A DNA stretch of 64,000 nt, taken from positions 186,001 through 250,000 of the forward strand of contig NZ_MLCL01000062.1 of assembly GCF_001942625.1 (NCBI RefSeq), read 5' to 3'. Shown piece after piece: positions 43,452 to 53,957 of this stretch; the stretch's first letter is position 1; each line of letters starts with the position of its first letter. The notes under the pieces were generated by a model that did not search any database, was not told the DNA's origin, and saw nothing but the letters and a program-made list of their open reading frames with translations. The DNA is from Mycobacterium syngnathidarum (GTDB lineage: Bacteria > Actinomycetota > Actinomycetes > Mycobacteriales > Mycobacteriaceae). Both the position numbers and the translations under genes were made by a program.

Positions 43452-44829
43452 AGACCGTCTCGCCCTCCCCGGTCACCTTGTCCACCCGCTTGGCCAGATA
43501 CAGCGCTTCCAAAGCCAATTCGATCGCCGCGGCACGCTCACCCACCGACACCGCGTCCAACCGGGACGCGAGCGTGTCGACGACGGCGAGATCCGGCAGT
43601 GCGGCCAGGACGTCCTTGGCCGACACTCGCTCGCCCGTCGTCACCGGCGAACCTTCCTCGACCGCGGCCACCAGCGGGGCGACGTCGATGCCGCCCAGCA
43701 GCCGCTGCGCGGTGTCGGCGGTGGCACGTCGCAGCAGGTGCTCCAGCACCGCCTGCTCCCGACCTTCCTCGCCCGTCTCGAACTCCAATTTGCCGCGCAG
43801 CACGTCGATCACGGTGGCCAGGTCAACCACGCGAGCCACCGGGTCATCCTCACCCAGGATCGCCGAGCGGTGCCGTGCCGAGGCCGCCACCGTCTCGGCC
43901 GCGGCGATCGCGAACCGGGCCGACACACCCGACCGCTGGTCGATCGAACTCGATTCACGCAGATTGCGGGCGAATCGGGCCAACACACCGAGCAGGTAAT
44001 CCGGAACCTCGGCGGCCAACTGGGCCTCCTGGCGGATCACCCCCACCTCGTCGTCGATCTCCAGCGGATAGTGCGTGCGGATCTCGGCGCCGAACCGGTC
44101 CTTGAGCGGGGTGATGATCCGGCCGCGGTTCGTGTAGTCCTCTGGGTTGGCGCTCGCCACCACCAGTACGTCCAGCGGCAGCCGCAGCGTGTAACCGCGG
44201 ACCTGAATGTCGCGCTCCTCCATCACGTTGAGCATCGACACCTGGATCCGCTCGGCCAGATCAGGCAGCTCGTTGACAGCCACGATGCCGCGGTGCGCCC
44301 GTGGGATCAGCCCGTAGGCGATCGTTTCCGGGTCACCGAGGCTGCGGCCCTCGGCCACCTTGATCGGATCGATGTCGCCGACGAGGTCGGCCACGCTGGT
44401 GTCCGGGGTGGCCAGCTTCTCGGTGTACCGCTCACTACGGTGCCGCCACTCGATGGGCAGATCCTCACCGGAATCGGCGGCCCGGCGGATCGACTCCGGG
44501 GTGATCGGGCTGTACGGGTGCTCACCCAACTCGGACCCGGCGATCACCGGCGTCCACTCGTCGAGCAGCCCGGTCAACGCACGCAACAGGCGCGTCTTGC
44601 CCTGACCGCGCTCACCGAGCAGCACCACGTCGTGCCCGGCGATCAACGCCCGCTCCAGCTGCGGGATCACCGTGTCGTCAAATCCCAGGATGCCCGGCCA
44701 CACGTCGCGACGGTCCGCGAGCGCGGCCAGCAGGTTCTCCCGGATTTCGGCTTTGACGCCCCGCTCACGATGGCCGGAGGCACGCAGCTCACCGACAGTA
44801 CGGGGCACATCCTTGGGTTGGCTCACCAC
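43444..44829 (-). CDS. MoxR/magnesium-chelatase-type AAA+ ATPase (Rv0958-like)
   Basis: A 461-residue AAA+ ATPase. Walker A is [16 protein letters not shown] (about residue 70), Walker B is [15 protein letters not shown] (Asn-Glu in the usual Asp-Glu place), with sensor-1 [17 protein letters not shown] and an arginine region [17 protein letters not shown]. This is the chaperone-like AAA+ class of magnesium chelatase ChlI and MoxR. It is cotranscribed and overlapping with the VWA protein. Corresponds to Rv0958. Confidence 0.88.
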   Translation of the reverse strand: MVSQPKDVPRTVGELRASGHRERGVKAEIRENLLAALADRRDVWPGILGFDDTVIPQLERALIAGHDVVLLGERGQGKTRLLRALTGLLDEWTPVIAGSELGEHPYSPITPESIRRAADSGEDLPIEWRHRSERYTEKLATPDTSVADLVGDIDPIKVAEGRSLGDPETIAYGLIPRAHRGIVAVNELPDLAERIQVSMLNVMEERDIQVRGYTLRLPLDVLVVASANPEDYTNRGRIITPLKDRFGAEIRTHYPLEIDDEVGVIRQEAQLAAEVPDYLLGVLARFARNLRESSSIDQRSGVSARFAIAAAETVAASARHRSAILGEDDPVARVVDLATVIDVLRGKLEFETGEEGREQAVLEHLLRRATADTAQRLLGGIDVAPLVAAVEEGSPVTTGERVSAKDVLAALPDLAVVDTLASRLDAVSVGERAAAIELALEALYLAKRVDKVTGEGETVYG

Positions 44830-44951
44830 TCCAAGCTACGACTGAACCGGCCCGCGCACACCGCCACCCGTCAGAACTAGCACCCGGCACACGCGAGCCA
44901 CTCCCCCGGCATAGTCGTTGTCCGAGCGTCGCGACCGGTAGTCTGCGCTCC

Positions 44952-46811
44952 ATGCCGTTGGCTAGCGGTCAGGAATTCGCAGGGTTCACCATCGTGAAGT
45001 TGGTGGGCACTGGTGGCATGGGCGAGGTATATCTGGCGTCCCACCCGCGGTTGCCCCGTGAGGACGCGCTGAAAGTGCTGCCCATCAGCGTCAGCTCGGA
45101 CAACGAATTCCGGCAGCGGTTCATCCGCGAGGCCGACATGGCCGCCACCCTCTGGCATCCACACATCGTCGGCGTGCACGACCGCGGCGAGTTCGAGGGC
45201 CGGCTGTGGATCTCGATGGACTACGTCGACGGACACGACGCCGCCAAGCTGCTGCACGACCAGTACCCCAAGGGCATGCCGGCCGAAGACGTCATCGAGG
45301 TTGTCACCGCCGTCGGCGACGCACTGGACTACGCGCATCAGCGCAAGCTGCTGCACCGTGATGTCAAGCCCGCCAACATCCTGCTCACCAGCAAACAAGG
45401 TGCCAAGCGCCGCATCATGCTGACCGACTTCGGCATCGCGCGCCGCGCCGACGAGGTCAACGGACTCACCTCGACCAACATCACCGTGGGTTCGATGTCC
45501 TACACCGCGCCCGAGCAGCTGATGGGCCAGCCCCTCGACGGTCGCGCCGACCAGTACTCGCTGGCCGCCACCGCCTACCGGCTGTTCACCGGCACCCCAC
45601 CGTTTGCCCACAGCAATCCCGCTGTGGTGATCAGCCACCACCTGAACTCACCGCCACCCAAGCTCGCCGACACGAAACCCGAACTGGCCGTGTTCGATTC
45701 GGTGATGGCCAAGGCGCTCTCGAAGGACGCCAAGGACCGGTACGACACCTGCCACGACTTCGCCGTCGCACTCGCCGAAGCAGCCACCGGCACCACGCCC
45801 GAGGTGCGCACCCCGGCACCGGCCCACGAGCCGGCTCCGCCGACCACTCCGCTGATCATCCCGAACCCGGCGAACGCACCGACCGCGCCTCCGCCGCCGT
45901 CGACCCCGCGGCCCGCGGCCCCGGCGGAGCCTCCGGTGTTCACCTCATCCTGGGCCGGCAACGAAATCTCCTCCCGCCAACCCGTTGCGGCGGGCAACCC
46001 CACCGGGATGCAGAACCTAGGTGGGCCGGCCGGCCCGGTCGGGCCGCCGCAGACCAACTTCGGGCCGCCCCCGCTGCCGCACAACCCGATCCCGAAGAAG
46101 CCGAACAACCGGCGCAACCTGCTGCTGGTGGCCGGCGTGATCGGCGCAGTGGTTCTGCTGGTCGGCGGCATCACGATGGCCGTGACCTCCGGTGGCGACA
46201 ACGACACCGCGGGCGGCGGCGAGACCACCTCCGCGGTTGCCACGGATACGTCCGCCGCAGACACCTCGACCACGCCCAAGCCGCCAGGGCACGCCTTCAC
46301 CATCGCCGACTACATCAAGCAGAGCGGCATCGTCGAAACACCGGTCCACCGCGGCGATCCGGGTGCGCCGGTGTTCACCATGCCGACCCCGCCCGGATGG
46401 ATCGACGCCGGTCCGCGGACCCCCGCCTGGGCGTATTCGGCGATCGTGAACGACCCGGTCAACCCGACCGAGCCGCCATCCGTCGTCTCTCTGATCTCCA
46501 AGCTGACCGGTGACGTCGACCCCGACAAGCTGCTCGAGTACGCCCCCAACGAGTTGCAGAACCTGGCCGACTACAAGCCGACCGGCGAAGTCACCCGCGG
46601 GAACATCAGCGGGTTCCCCACGGTGCACCTGGCCGGCACCTACGCCAAGGGCAACCAGCGTCGCGCGATCACCCAGACCACCGTCGTGATCCGGGCACCC
46701 GGCACCGCCTATGTGCTGCAGATCAACGCCGATGCCACCGAACGCGACAAGACGGCGTTGACCGACATCAACAAGGCGATCGAGGCCCAGGCCACCATCA
46801 CCATGCCCTGA
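44952..46811 (+). CDS. Transmembrane Ser/Thr kinase (PknF-like) with LpqN-like extracellular domain
   Basis: A 619-residue receptor kinase. Kinase domain residues ~10-275: [20 protein letters not shown] (P-loop), [16 protein letters not shown] (catalytic Asp ~137), LTDFGIARR and SYTAPEQL, an RD kinase close to M. tuberculosis PknF. A Pro-rich linker leads to one span (about 389-411). The outside part (~460-619) looks like an LpqN-family domain: [59 protein letters not shown] (44939-44944) 7 bases before the ATG suggests leaderless translation. Confidence 0.88.
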   Translation: MPLASGQEFAGFTIVKLVGTGGMGEVYLASHPRLPREDALKVLPISVSSDNEFRQRFIREADMAATLWHPHIVGVHDRGEFEGRLWISMDYVDGHDAAKLLHDQYPKGMPAEDVIEVVTAVGDALDYAHQRKLLHRDVKPANILLTSKQGAKRRIMLTDFGIARRADEVNGLTSTNITVGSMSYTAPEQLMGQPLDGRADQYSLAATAYRLFTGTPPFAHSNPAVVISHHLNSPPPKLADTKPELAVFDSVMAKALSKDAKDRYDTCHDFAVALAEAATGTTPEVRTPAPAHEPAPPTTPLIIPNPANAPTAPPPPSTPRPAAPAEPPVFTSSWAGNEISSRQPVAAGNPTGMQNLGGPAGPVGPPQTNFGPPPLPHNPIPKKPNNRRNLLLVAGVIGAVVLLVGGITMAVTSGGDNDTAGGGETTSAVATDTSAADTSTTPKPPGHAFTIADYIKQSGIVETPVHRGDPGAPVFTMPTPPGWIDAGPRTPAWAYSAIVNDPVNPTEPPSVVSLISKLTGDVDPDKLLEYAPNELQNLADYKPTGEVTRGNISGFPTVHLAGTYAKGNQRRAITQTTVVIRAPGTAYVLQINADATERDKTALTDINKAIEAQATITMP

Positions 46812-46847
46812 GTCAGGCAATTTCAGGTACCCAGTACCCTGAGTACC

Positions 46848-47861
46848 GTGAATTCGCTCGATTGGCGCAGCCGGCCAACCACCGTGCACTTCGGTCCCGC
46901 ATCCCTGCAGTCCAGGGCACTCGGCTGGACCACCGCGATCTTCGTCCGCCCATTGCTGGGTCTGCTGACCCTGATCGGGCTGGGCATCAACCGCGTCGCT
47001 CCCGCGCTGCTGCAGCGCGCGCATCTCGACGTCATCGACCGGCCCCTGCGGGTTATCAAGCCGCTGCCCGGTACCGACGTGACGCCCGTGGCACTGCCCA
47101 ACTGCCCGGCCGAATGGGTGGTCGCCCCCGAGGCCCGCGACTCCGATGTGGTGATCGTGTACCTGCACGGTTCGGCCTTGGTGACCCTCGGCCTGAACTC
47201 GCACCGCCGCTTCGTGTCGAAACTGTCCGCCAGCACCGGGGCGCGCGTGCTCAACGTCGGCTACCGACTGGCCCCACAGGCCGACATCGACGATGCCGTC
47301 GCCGACGGACTCGACGGCTACCGACTGGCATTGTCGCTCGGTTTCGAGCCCGGTCGGATTGTGCTGGCCGGCGATTCGGCCGGCGGACTCATGGCAGCCG
47401 GTACCGCACTGGCAGCGCGGGACGCCGGATTACCCGTTCCCGCCGGGCAGGTACTGCTGTCACCGTTGACCTCGTCCGACATGGACCTGAAATACCGTGC
47501 GCTGCAAGAACACAAAGACGTGATGTTCCCGTTCATGACGGTGAAATTCATCTACGACGTGTTCGCCACCGTCAACGGAACCCGGCCCGCACCGGTGATG
47601 CCACCCGAGGCAGACCTGCACGGCCTCGGCCCGTTTCTGCTCCAAGTCGGCACTCACGAGATGCTGCTCAACGACGCCTTCGCACTCGCCGACAAGCTCC
47701 ACGCCAGTGGTGTTCCGGCGTGGGTTCAGGTGTGGGACAGGGCAATGCACATGTTCCAGCTGAGTTTCGACATCAACCCCGATGCGCGCCACGCGGTCGA
47801 CGAGATCACCTCGTTCATCGCATACGCGACCGCCGAGATCGAAGACGAGGCGAGCGCGTAG
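46848..47861 (+). CDS. Alpha/beta-hydrolase-fold-3 esterase (HSL family)
   Basis: A 337-residue esterase/lipase of the hormone-sensitive-lipase family. The nucleophile motif is GDSAGG (about residue 176), followed by the Asp and His regions (VGTHEMLLNDAFALADKL; AMHMFQLSFDIN). The usual oxyanion motif HGGG is HGSA here (VYLHGSALVTLGL). A hydrophobic N-terminal segment (residues ~25-45) may be a membrane anchor. TACCCT (46835-46840) 7 bases before GTG 46848 suggests a leaderless message. Substrate unknown. Confidence 0.85.
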   Translation: MNSLDWRSRPTTVHFGPASLQSRALGWTTAIFVRPLLGLLTLIGLGINRVAPALLQRAHLDVIDRPLRVIKPLPGTDVTPVALPNCPAEWVVAPEARDSDVVIVYLHGSALVTLGLNSHRRFVSKLSASTGARVLNVGYRLAPQADIDDAVADGLDGYRLALSLGFEPGRIVLAGDSAGGLMAAGTALAARDAGLPVPAGQVLLSPLTSSDMDLKYRALQEHKDVMFPFMTVKFIYDVFATVNGTRPAPVMPPEADLHGLGPFLLQVGTHEMLLNDAFALADKLHASGVPAWVQVWDRAMHMFQLSFDINPDARHAVDEITSFIAYATAEIEDEASA

Positions 47862-47897
47862 GGGCTTGCCTCGCGCGGCTTGCCTCGCCCCTAACTC

Positions 47898-48047
47898 TGC
47901 GCCGATTCCTACTTCTGGGTTGTAGTTCGCGTGGTTTAGCGACCCCAGGGTAGAAAGCAGTGCGCCGCCGCCGCGAAGGGCTGCGCCGGTTTCTACCTCA
48001 GGGTTGTTGATCGCGTGGAGTCACGACCCAGCGGTAGATAACGGCGA
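47898..48047. repeat. Two copies of a palindromic intergenic repeat
   Basis: Each copy (about 47898-47966 and 47981-48047) is an inverted repeat built around TTCTACYTCWGGGTTGT ... CGACCC-AGGTAGA, with GCGCCG-type ends. The copies differ at many bases but share the same arms. The family recurs at 49065, 56099 and 58827 in this window. They are non-coding and lie between the esterase and the DUF559 gene. Confidence 0.65.
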
Positions 48048-48147
48048 CGCGCCGTGCCATCCACAGCACACGGTTCATCCCCAGCCTCGGCTGAATCCCG
48101 TGTAGGTGCCGTCAATCCGTCGGCCATGCCGCCGACCATCGGTGACC

Positions 48148-49008
48148 ATGGACGCTCCATTCATCGGACCCGAGGCGATCGCGGCAGGAGTCCTCACCCG
48201 AGGGCAGCTGCGATGGCGTTACGCCGCGGCGCATCCACGTGTCTATCTACCGAAGGGCTCGGTCCCGACGCTGGCAGACAACACCATGGCCGCATGGCTG
48301 TGGACCGGTCGTCGCGGCATCATCGCCGGACGGGCAGCCGCTGCTCTGCACGGCGCGCTGTGGGTCGACGACGACGCCCCGGTGGAACTGATCACCGAGC
48401 ACGGCCGTCGCCGGCCCGGCGTCATCGTGCGCGAGGAACGCTTCAAGGACGACGAGATCTGTCGCATGGGCGATTTCAGCGTCACCACGCCCCTGCGCAC
48501 AGCGCTCGACCTGGCCCGCTTTCTTCCCCGTGACGAGGCGGTCGCCCACCTCGACGCATTGGCCATCGCGACGGGTGTCGAAGCCGAACAAGTACTCGAA
48601 TTGGCGGCTCGCTATCGCGGGCTACGCGGAATCCGAAGTGCCCGAACAGCCCTCGACCTGATGGATGCGGGCGGGCAATCTCCGCGGGAAACCTGGTTGC
48701 GGCTACTCCTCATTGACGCGGGGGTCCGACGCCCGCGCACGCAGATCCGGGTGAGCGACGGATTCAACGAGGCCTTCATCGACATGGGCTATGACGACGT
48801 CAAGGTAGGCCTGGACTACGAAGGCAAGCACCATGCCACGGATCGACCGCGGTATGTGCATGACATCGGCCGCAGCGAATTCATCGAATGCGAAGGCTGG
48901 ATCAACATCCGCGTCGTCGCTGAACACTCCAAGGGATTCATCCTGCACCGGGTTCGCGAGGCATTCGCTCGGCGCGGTGCCTCACCGTTTTCCACCGCGG
49001 GGTCGTGA
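48148..49008 (+). CDS. AbiEi-like / DUF559-domain protein
   Basis: A 286-residue protein. The N-terminal part (MDAPFIGPEAIAAGVLTRGQ, LRWRYAAAHPRVYLPKG) resembles the AbiEi antitoxin winged helix; the C-terminal part is a DUF559/Vsr-like PD-(D/E)XK nuclease-like domain (VKVGLDYEGKHHATDRPRY, EGWINIRVVAEHSKGF). ATG 48148 is preferred over an earlier one. Many actinobacteria hold numerous copies of such genes; no AbiEii toxin is adjacent, so it may be orphan. Its stop lies next to a repeat copy. Confidence 0.75.
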   Translation: MDAPFIGPEAIAAGVLTRGQLRWRYAAAHPRVYLPKGSVPTLADNTMAAWLWTGRRGIIAGRAAAALHGALWVDDDAPVELITEHGRRRPGVIVREERFKDDEICRMGDFSVTTPLRTALDLARFLPRDEAVAHLDALAIATGVEAEQVLELAARYRGLRGIRSARTALDLMDAGGQSPRETWLRLLLIDAGVRRPRTQIRVSDGFNEAFIDMGYDDVKVGLDYEGKHHATDRPRYVHDIGRSEFIECEGWINIRVVAEHSKGFILHRVREAFARRGASPFSTAGS

Positions 49009-49064
49009 TCGCAGGGGTGGCGGCAGCCCACACGTAGAAAGCGCCGAAAACCTGGACGCGGCTG

Positions 49065-49130
49065 CTCACCGCTTTCTACCCCAGGGTCGTCACACCTCGC
49101 GATCGACAACCCTCATGTAGAAAACGGCGC
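49065..49130. repeat. Copy of the palindromic intergenic repeat
   Basis: CGCTTTCTACCCCAGGGTCG pairs imperfectly with CGACAACCCTCATGTAGAAA about 20 bases later, followed by ACGGCGC. It is a member of the family described at 47898, between the DUF559 gene and purH. A more degenerate half-copy lies just left of it, around the DUF559 stop. Confidence 0.6.
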
Positions 49131-49153
49131 AGCAGCACACGGCCCGGCGAAAA

Positions 49154-50722
49154 TTAGTGTGCGAAATGCCTTGCACCCGTGAGGTACAACGTGATGCCCG
49201 CAGACTCGGCGGCGGCCGTCACCTCGGCGTCACGCACCGATCCACCCGGGTGAACGATCGCCTTGACGCCGGCATTGGTCAGCGTCTCCAGGCCGTCGGG
49301 GAATGGGAAGAACGCGTCGGAGGCGCCCACCGAGCCGGTCACGCGGTCACCCGCGCGCTGCACGGCCAGCCCGGCCGCGTCGACGCGATTCACCTGTCCC
49401 ATACCGACACCCACGGTGGCGCCATCCTTGGCGATCACGATCGCGTTGGACTTCACCGCGCGGCAGGCCCGCCAGGCGAACACCAGATCGCTGAGCGTCT
49501 GCGGGTCAGCCGGGTCGCCGGTGGCCAGGGTCCAGTTCGCCGGATCGTCGCCCTCGGCATCCAGCGCATCGCGCTGCTGCAGCAGCATCCCGCCGCTGAT
49601 CTGGCGCAACTCGATGCCACCGACCAGGGGCTCGGAGGCCACCAGGATGCGAATGTTCTTCTTGCGGGCCAGGATCTCGACTGCGCCGGCCTCATACGCG
49701 GGGGCGATGATGACCTCGGTGAAGATGTCGGCGACAGTCTCGGCCATCTCGACACTGACCTCGGTGTTGGAGGCGATGACGCCGCCGAACGCGCTCAGCG
49801 GGTCGCACTCGTGCGCTTTGCGGTGCGCGTCGGCTACCGATTCCGAGGAGATCGCGATGCCACACGGGTTGGCGTGCTTGATGATCGCCACGCAGATCTC
49901 TTCGTGGTCGAACGCCGCCCGCCACGCCGCGTCGGCATCGGTGTAGTTGTTGTACGACATCTCCTTGCCGTGCAACTGCTCGGCCTGGGCCAGTCCGGGC
50001 CAGGCCGAGTCGTCGCGATACACCGCGGCCTGCTGGTGCGGATTCTCGCCGTAGCGCAACACCGCGCTGCGGTGCCAGGTCCCGCCGAACCACTGCGGCA
50101 AAGACGCGGGCACTGAATCGTCCGAGGGAGCCAGGGTCGAACCCATCCAGGACGCCACAGCGACGTCGTACTCGGCGGTGTGCCGGAATGCCAACGACGC
50201 CAACTTCTTCCGCTCGTCCAGGGTGAAGCCGCCGGCCCGGACCGCGGCCAGCACACCGTCATAGCCCAGCGGATCCACCACCACGGCCACACTCGGATGG
50301 TTCTTGGCGGCCGCACGCACCATCGACGGCCCGCCGATGTCGATCTGCTCGACACACTCGTCCACCGACGCTCCGGACTCCACGGTCTCGGAGAACGGAT
50401 ACAGATTCACCACCACGAGTTCGAACGCCTCGACCTCGAGCTCGGCCAGCGCGGCGACGTGTTCGGCCTTGCGGGTATCGGCCAAGAGACCGGCATGCAC
50501 CCGCGGGTGCAGGGTCTTGACCCGCCCGTCGAGCACCTCGGGGAACCCCGTCACATCTTCCACCGGGGTAACCGGAACACCTGCGGCAGCAATGGTTTTG
50601 GCGGTCGACCCGGTGGAGACGATGGCCACGCCCGCCTCGTGCAGGCCGCGGGCCAGATCGGCCAGGCCGGTCTTGTCGTAGACACTGATCAGCGCGCGCC
50701 GGATCGGTTTCTTCTCGCTCAC
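49154..50722 (-). CDS. purH: AICAR transformylase / IMP cyclohydrolase
   Basis: A 522-residue bifunctional enzyme for the last two steps of IMP synthesis. The N-terminal MGS-like cyclohydrolase half begins [20 protein letters not shown] with [20 protein letters not shown]; the AICARFT half has [20 protein letters not shown] and the KHANPCGIA motif, and ends [20 protein letters not shown] ... [16 protein letters not shown]. Full length. The ATG overlaps the purN stop by 4 bp. Confidence 0.98.
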   Translation of the reverse strand: MSEKKPIRRALISVYDKTGLADLARGLHEAGVAIVSTGSTAKTIAAAGVPVTPVEDVTGFPEVLDGRVKTLHPRVHAGLLADTRKAEHVAALAELEVEAFELVVVNLYPFSETVESGASVDECVEQIDIGGPSMVRAAAKNHPSVAVVVDPLGYDGVLAAVRAGGFTLDERKKLASLAFRHTAEYDVAVASWMGSTLAPSDDSVPASLPQWFGGTWHRSAVLRYGENPHQQAAVYRDDSAWPGLAQAEQLHGKEMSYNNYTDADAAWRAAFDHEEICVAIIKHANPCGIAISSESVADAHRKAHECDPLSAFGGVIASNTEVSVEMAETVADIFTEVIIAPAYEAGAVEILARKKNIRILVASEPLVGGIELRQISGGMLLQQRDALDAEGDDPANWTLATGDPADPQTLSDLVFAWRACRAVKSNAIVIAKDGATVGVGMGQVNRVDAAGLAVQRAGDRVTGSVGASDAFFPFPDGLETLTNAGVKAIVHPGGSVRDAEVTAAAESAGITLYLTGARHFAH

Positions 50723-51348
50723 CCTATGGTCGCCTTTCGTCCAGTCCAGGTCACGCCGCGGGTTGCCAGCGCGGCCAGCACATCCACCAGCAGTCGCCGT
50801 TCGACCACTTTGATGCGCTCATGCAATGTCTCTTCGGTGTCATCATCGAGCACCTCGACGGCCTGCTGGGCCAGAATCGGCCCGGTATCCATACCGGAGT
50901 CCACGAGGTGCACCGTGCAGCCCGTCACCCGCACGCCATACGCCAACGCCTCGGGCACCGCATGCGCCCCGGGGAACGCGGGCAGCAACGCCGGATGGGT
51001 GTTGACGACGCGGCCGGGGAAACCGGAAAGGAACTGGCCGCCCAGAATTTTCATGAACCCGGCCGAGACCACCAGGTCCGGCTCGTGTTCGGCGGTGGCT
51101 GCGGTGAGCGCGGCATCCCACGCTTCGCGATCGGGATGATCACCCAGCCGCACGGTGTAGGACGGCACGCCCGCGCTTGCCGCGATGTCCAGGGCGGCAC
51201 AGTTGCGGTCGGTTCCGACCGCAACCACACGTGCCGGATAGTCGTCACCGGCCGCGGCCAGTAGCGAGGCGAGCAACGACCCTGTCCCCGAAGCCAGCAC
51301 TACCAGCCGTGCCGGGGCGCTCGGGGGCACATGTAACGGTTGCTGCAC
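50719..51348 (-). CDS. purN: Phosphoribosylglycinamide formyltransferase
   Basis: A 209-residue GAR transformylase using 10-formyl-[20 protein letters not shown] is the phosphate-binding loop, and [20 protein letters not shown] holds the catalytic His with the conserved downstream Asp in [15 protein letters not shown]. The N-terminal LxSGxGSxL form is normal. It follows perM on the leftward strand and overlaps purH. Confidence 0.97.
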   Translation of the reverse strand: MQQPLHVPPSAPARLVVLASGTGSLLASLLAAAGDDYPARVVAVGTDRNCAALDIAASAGVPSYTVRLGDHPDREAWDAALTAATAEHEPDLVVSAGFMKILGGQFLSGFPGRVVNTHPALLPAFPGAHAVPEALAYGVRVTGCTVHLVDSGMDTGPILAQQAVEVLDDDTEETLHERIKVVERRLLVDVLAALATRGVTWTGRKATIG

Positions 51349-51357
51349 GCGAGCAGC

Positions 51358-52875
51358 CTAGTCGCCCGCGTTGCGGGGGTTGTCGCCGGTCACCGGGTCA
51401 TCGGAGATGTCGTCGACGATGAAGTGGTCCTCGGGATCGTCGTCGAGGTCGTCGTAGCTCCGGGGGCGGGCCTCTTGGACGGTTTCCTGCATATCGTCGT
51501 ATTCGACGTACCTGTCGACGTACTCGGCGGGCGCGGCTTCGGTGACCTCGGGCTCATCCGTCGCGGGCTCGTCGGCCGACCATGACACGAGCGGCTGGTC
51601 AGGTTCGAGCTCAGGTTCTGGATCCACGTCGACGTACTCGAGCTCGGCGTCCTCGGCTTCTTCTTCCGCCTCGGGTTCAGGTTCAGGTTCAGGTTGTGGC
51701 TCGGCAACCGGCTCGGGCGCCGCGACCGGCCGAGGTTTGCGCGTCAGGCCGCCGGACATTGCGACCGTCAGCCCGCCGATGCCTGCGAACCACAGGAACG
51801 CGGCCGGCGCGAACGTCGCCTGGTCCACCCCGACATCGCCGAAATTGCCCAGCCGCCCGCCACCTGCGTAGCCGAGCAGAGCCATCGTCAGCGCTGCCAG
51901 CATCGAGGCCACCAGCAACTTGCCGGTGGCAGGCCCGATCGGCAGCGGACGCCGCGCACACTGCTGGCCCAACGCGACCGCCGACGCCGCCCCCACGATC
52001 AGCAGCGCCACCCAGATCGGCCCCAACGGCGGCGTGGGCACCGCGGCCAGCACCGGCACCGCGGGGATGTCACCGCCGAACACGGTGAATGAGCTGAAGG
52101 CGGCCAGCCCGACATGGGCACTGGATCCGACCGCGATCGCCGACGCGCCGACGATCACATTCGGGATGTAGAGGATCGACAACAAGGTCAGACTGAGCTG
52201 GCCGAACACGCTGTCGGTGATCGCGAACAGGTCGTGCATCGTCGACCAGTGCACCACCAGCGATACGCCCGTCACCACCCCGGAAAGCCCGAAAAGGGCC
52301 AGCACGCCGGCGATCGCAGCCCGCAACGCCTCGGGCAGCCAGGTCGGCAGTGGGGAGGCGGCCCGAGACGTGGTCAAAGCGCGTGGCCCGACCTTCGATC
52401 CCACGCCGATGAGCGCACCGATGGCATGCACGACCAGCACGCTGAAGAACGCGCGCAGGGCGCTGGGAGTCTGGAGTTCGCTGATCACCGAAGCGGCGTC
52501 ATGGATGACGGCCAACAGGATGGCGGCGATCAGGATCGGGCCGCCCAGGGCTGAGCCGACCACCCATCGGGTGACGAGCCAGGAAGAATTGGGGGCGGTG
52601 GCCGCTGCCGTGGTGCGCGCAGTGCCCCAGATCATCGCCAGGACGGGCAGCAGGGGCATCACCCCGAGCTCACGCCCGCCGATCGACACCGGCACCTGAT
52701 GCACGCCCAGCCACATGCTGGCGATCGCACCGAATGCACCGGTCATGTCGCTGTTGGCGATCAGCAGCTGCAACAGCACAACCGCGGCGATGACCACCAA
52801 CGCGACAACCGACGGCCCGAACGCGACCCGGAGCAACTCACGTGCCTGGCGGGTGCCGACTGGCCGGTTACTCAC
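51358..52875 (-). CDS. perM: Cell-division membrane protein PerM (DUF6350)
   Basis: A 505-residue polytopic membrane protein matching Rv0955 (PerM) in position and plan: about ten spans in residues 15-400, then a ~110-residue acidic, Pro/Glu-rich cytoplasmic tail. PerM is needed in M. tuberculosis for division at low magnesium and for persistence, through stabilising FtsB. GTG 52875, preceded by GAGGAGC, is preferred; an ATG at 52923 lies inside the hairpin at 52898-52932. It is 9 bp upstream of purN. Confidence 0.88.
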   Translation of the reverse strand: MSNRPVGTRQARELLRVAFGPSVVALVVIAAVVLLQLLIANSDMTGAFGAIASMWLGVHQVPVSIGGRELGVMPLLPVLAMIWGTARTTAAATAPNSSWLVTRWVVGSALGGPILIAAILLAVIHDAASVISELQTPSALRAFFSVLVVHAIGALIGVGSKVGPRALTTSRAASPLPTWLPEALRAAIAGVLALFGLSGVVTGVSLVVHWSTMHDLFAITDSVFGQLSLTLLSILYIPNVIVGASAIAVGSSAHVGLAAFSSFTVFGGDIPAVPVLAAVPTPPLGPIWVALLIVGAASAVALGQQCARRPLPIGPATGKLLVASMLAALTMALLGYAGGGRLGNFGDVGVDQATFAPAAFLWFAGIGGLTVAMSGGLTRKPRPVAAPEPVAEPQPEPEPEPEAEEEAEDAELEYVDVDPEPELEPDQPLVSWSADEPATDEPEVTEAAPAEYVDRYVEYDDMQETVQEARPRSYDDLDDDPEDHFIVDDISDDPVTGDNPRNAGD

Positions 52876-52897
52876 TTGCTGGGCTGCTCCTCGCAAT

Positions 52898-52932
52898 GAT
52901 CGGCGCGTGCGCGGGAAGCGCACGCGCCGATC
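52898..52932. terminator. Strong hairpin between the DUF5336 gene and perM
   Basis: Perfect 15-bp GC-rich arms (52898-52912, 52918-52932) with a 5-base loop, 3 bp after the upstream stop codon and 23 bp before the perM GTG. There is no T tract, so it may be a weak terminator or a processing or stability element between two cotranscribed division genes. Confidence 0.75.
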
Positions 52933-52935
52933 AGC

Positions 52936-53823
52936 TTACGACGACGCAGGGCCAGATTGCTGTGAAGGCGACTGCTGTGCCTGCTGCTCGGCCGGGAAGG
53001 CAGTGGTGGGCGCCGACGAACCCGACTGCTGTTGCTGCTGCGGCTGGCCGTAGGTGGGGTAGCCGGTCGGAGGGGTCGGCGGGCCGCTCGGCTGCTGCCC
53101 TTGCTGACCCTGCGCAGCCTGCTGGCCCTGCGGCGCCTGAACGGGAAAGCCACCGGTGTTCGGAGCGCCGGAGTAACCACCGTACTGCGCCGGGTATCCG
53201 GGGCGCTGAGCCTGCTGGTAGGGCTGAGGCTGGTGCTGCTGACCGTAGTACTGCGACGGGCCCCCGTACTGGCCGTAGTGGGGCTGCTGATCGAACTGCG
53301 GCTTCGGCGCGGGCGGCGTGATGACGCCCGCCTCGAACAGGAGAGCGGTAATCGCGGCACCGGCCTGCACCAGAACCAGGACGAGGATGGCGTAGAAACC
53401 CCAGTCGAGCACGGCGCTCAACTCAATCGTGAAGTAGATCGCCGACAGCAAGGAGAACGTCGAGATGACCGCGGCGATTGCGGTCCAGTTCTTCTGCTTG
53501 GGCAGCAGCGAGACACCGGCCACCAGCCCGGCCAGCACCGCGGCGTCGATCGTCCAGCCCGTCAGGTCTCCGTTGGAGACGACCTGTCCACCACCGGCGA
53601 GTCCGCTCAAGTCCAGCAGCGGGCCGAACCTCAACAGGTAGACGAGCAGGCCGGCAACGGCTACGACGGCCAGCAGGATCTCGGGCAACTTGTTCTCGCC
53701 GGGTTCCGCACCGGCCGGTGCGGCGGGCACAGGAGCGGGGGCAGCCTTGGCGAACTGCTGAGTTGCGTCGAACTGCGAACCCGACTGCGGCGGGTATCCG
53801 GGATTACTGGGCGGGTAGGTCAT
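52936..53823 (-). CDS. DUF5336 membrane protein (Rv0954-like divisome protein)
   Basis: A 295-residue membrane protein with a Pro/Ala-rich N-terminus, four spans in residues ~48-165 (ILLAVVAVAGLLVYLLRFG; AAVLAGLVAGVSLL; AAVISTFSLLSAIYFTIEL; FYAILVLVLVQAGAAITALL) and a long Gln/Pro/Gly/Tyr-rich tail. It matches Rv0954, the 34-kDa antigen-like protein reported as part of the mycobacterial division complex. The start follows AGGAGAGGTC. It precedes perM in the same order as in M. tuberculosis. Confidence 0.85.
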   Translation of the reverse strand: MTYPPSNPGYPPQSGSQFDATQQFAKAAPAPVPAAPAGAEPGENKLPEILLAVVAVAGLLVYLLRFGPLLDLSGLAGGGQVVSNGDLTGWTIDAAVLAGLVAGVSLLPKQKNWTAIAAVISTFSLLSAIYFTIELSAVLDWGFYAILVLVLVQAGAAITALLFEAGVITPPAPKPQFDQQPHYGQYGGPSQYYGQQHQPQPYQQAQRPGYPAQYGGYSGAPNTGGFPVQAPQGQQAAQGQQGQQPSGPPTPPTGYPTYGQPQQQQQSGSSAPTTAFPAEQQAQQSPSQQSGPASS

Positions 53824-53957
53824 GACCTCTCCTGTGCTATCGAGCTTCGCGACGTGTGTTCACGCAGGCATGAATACCGACCACGTGAGCGATTCGAGCT
53901 TCCACGCTAGCGCACCCAACCGGGTGCGGGACGCTCGTGTTTGATGTCGGGCAGGTC

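Noticed and set aside
43399..44880. Long rightward open frame opposite the MoxR-type ATPase gene
   Set aside because: Antisense artefact of third-position GC; the leftward ATPase has Walker motifs.
46017..47204. Leftward open frame spanning the kinase end and the esterase start
   Set aside because: It crosses two well-supported genes and its product is Gly/Asp/His-rich without domains.
47898..49130. CRISPR array suggested by repeated palindromes
   Set aside because: Copies are unequal in length and spacing, are inverted repeats rather than identical direct repeats, and there are no cas genes.
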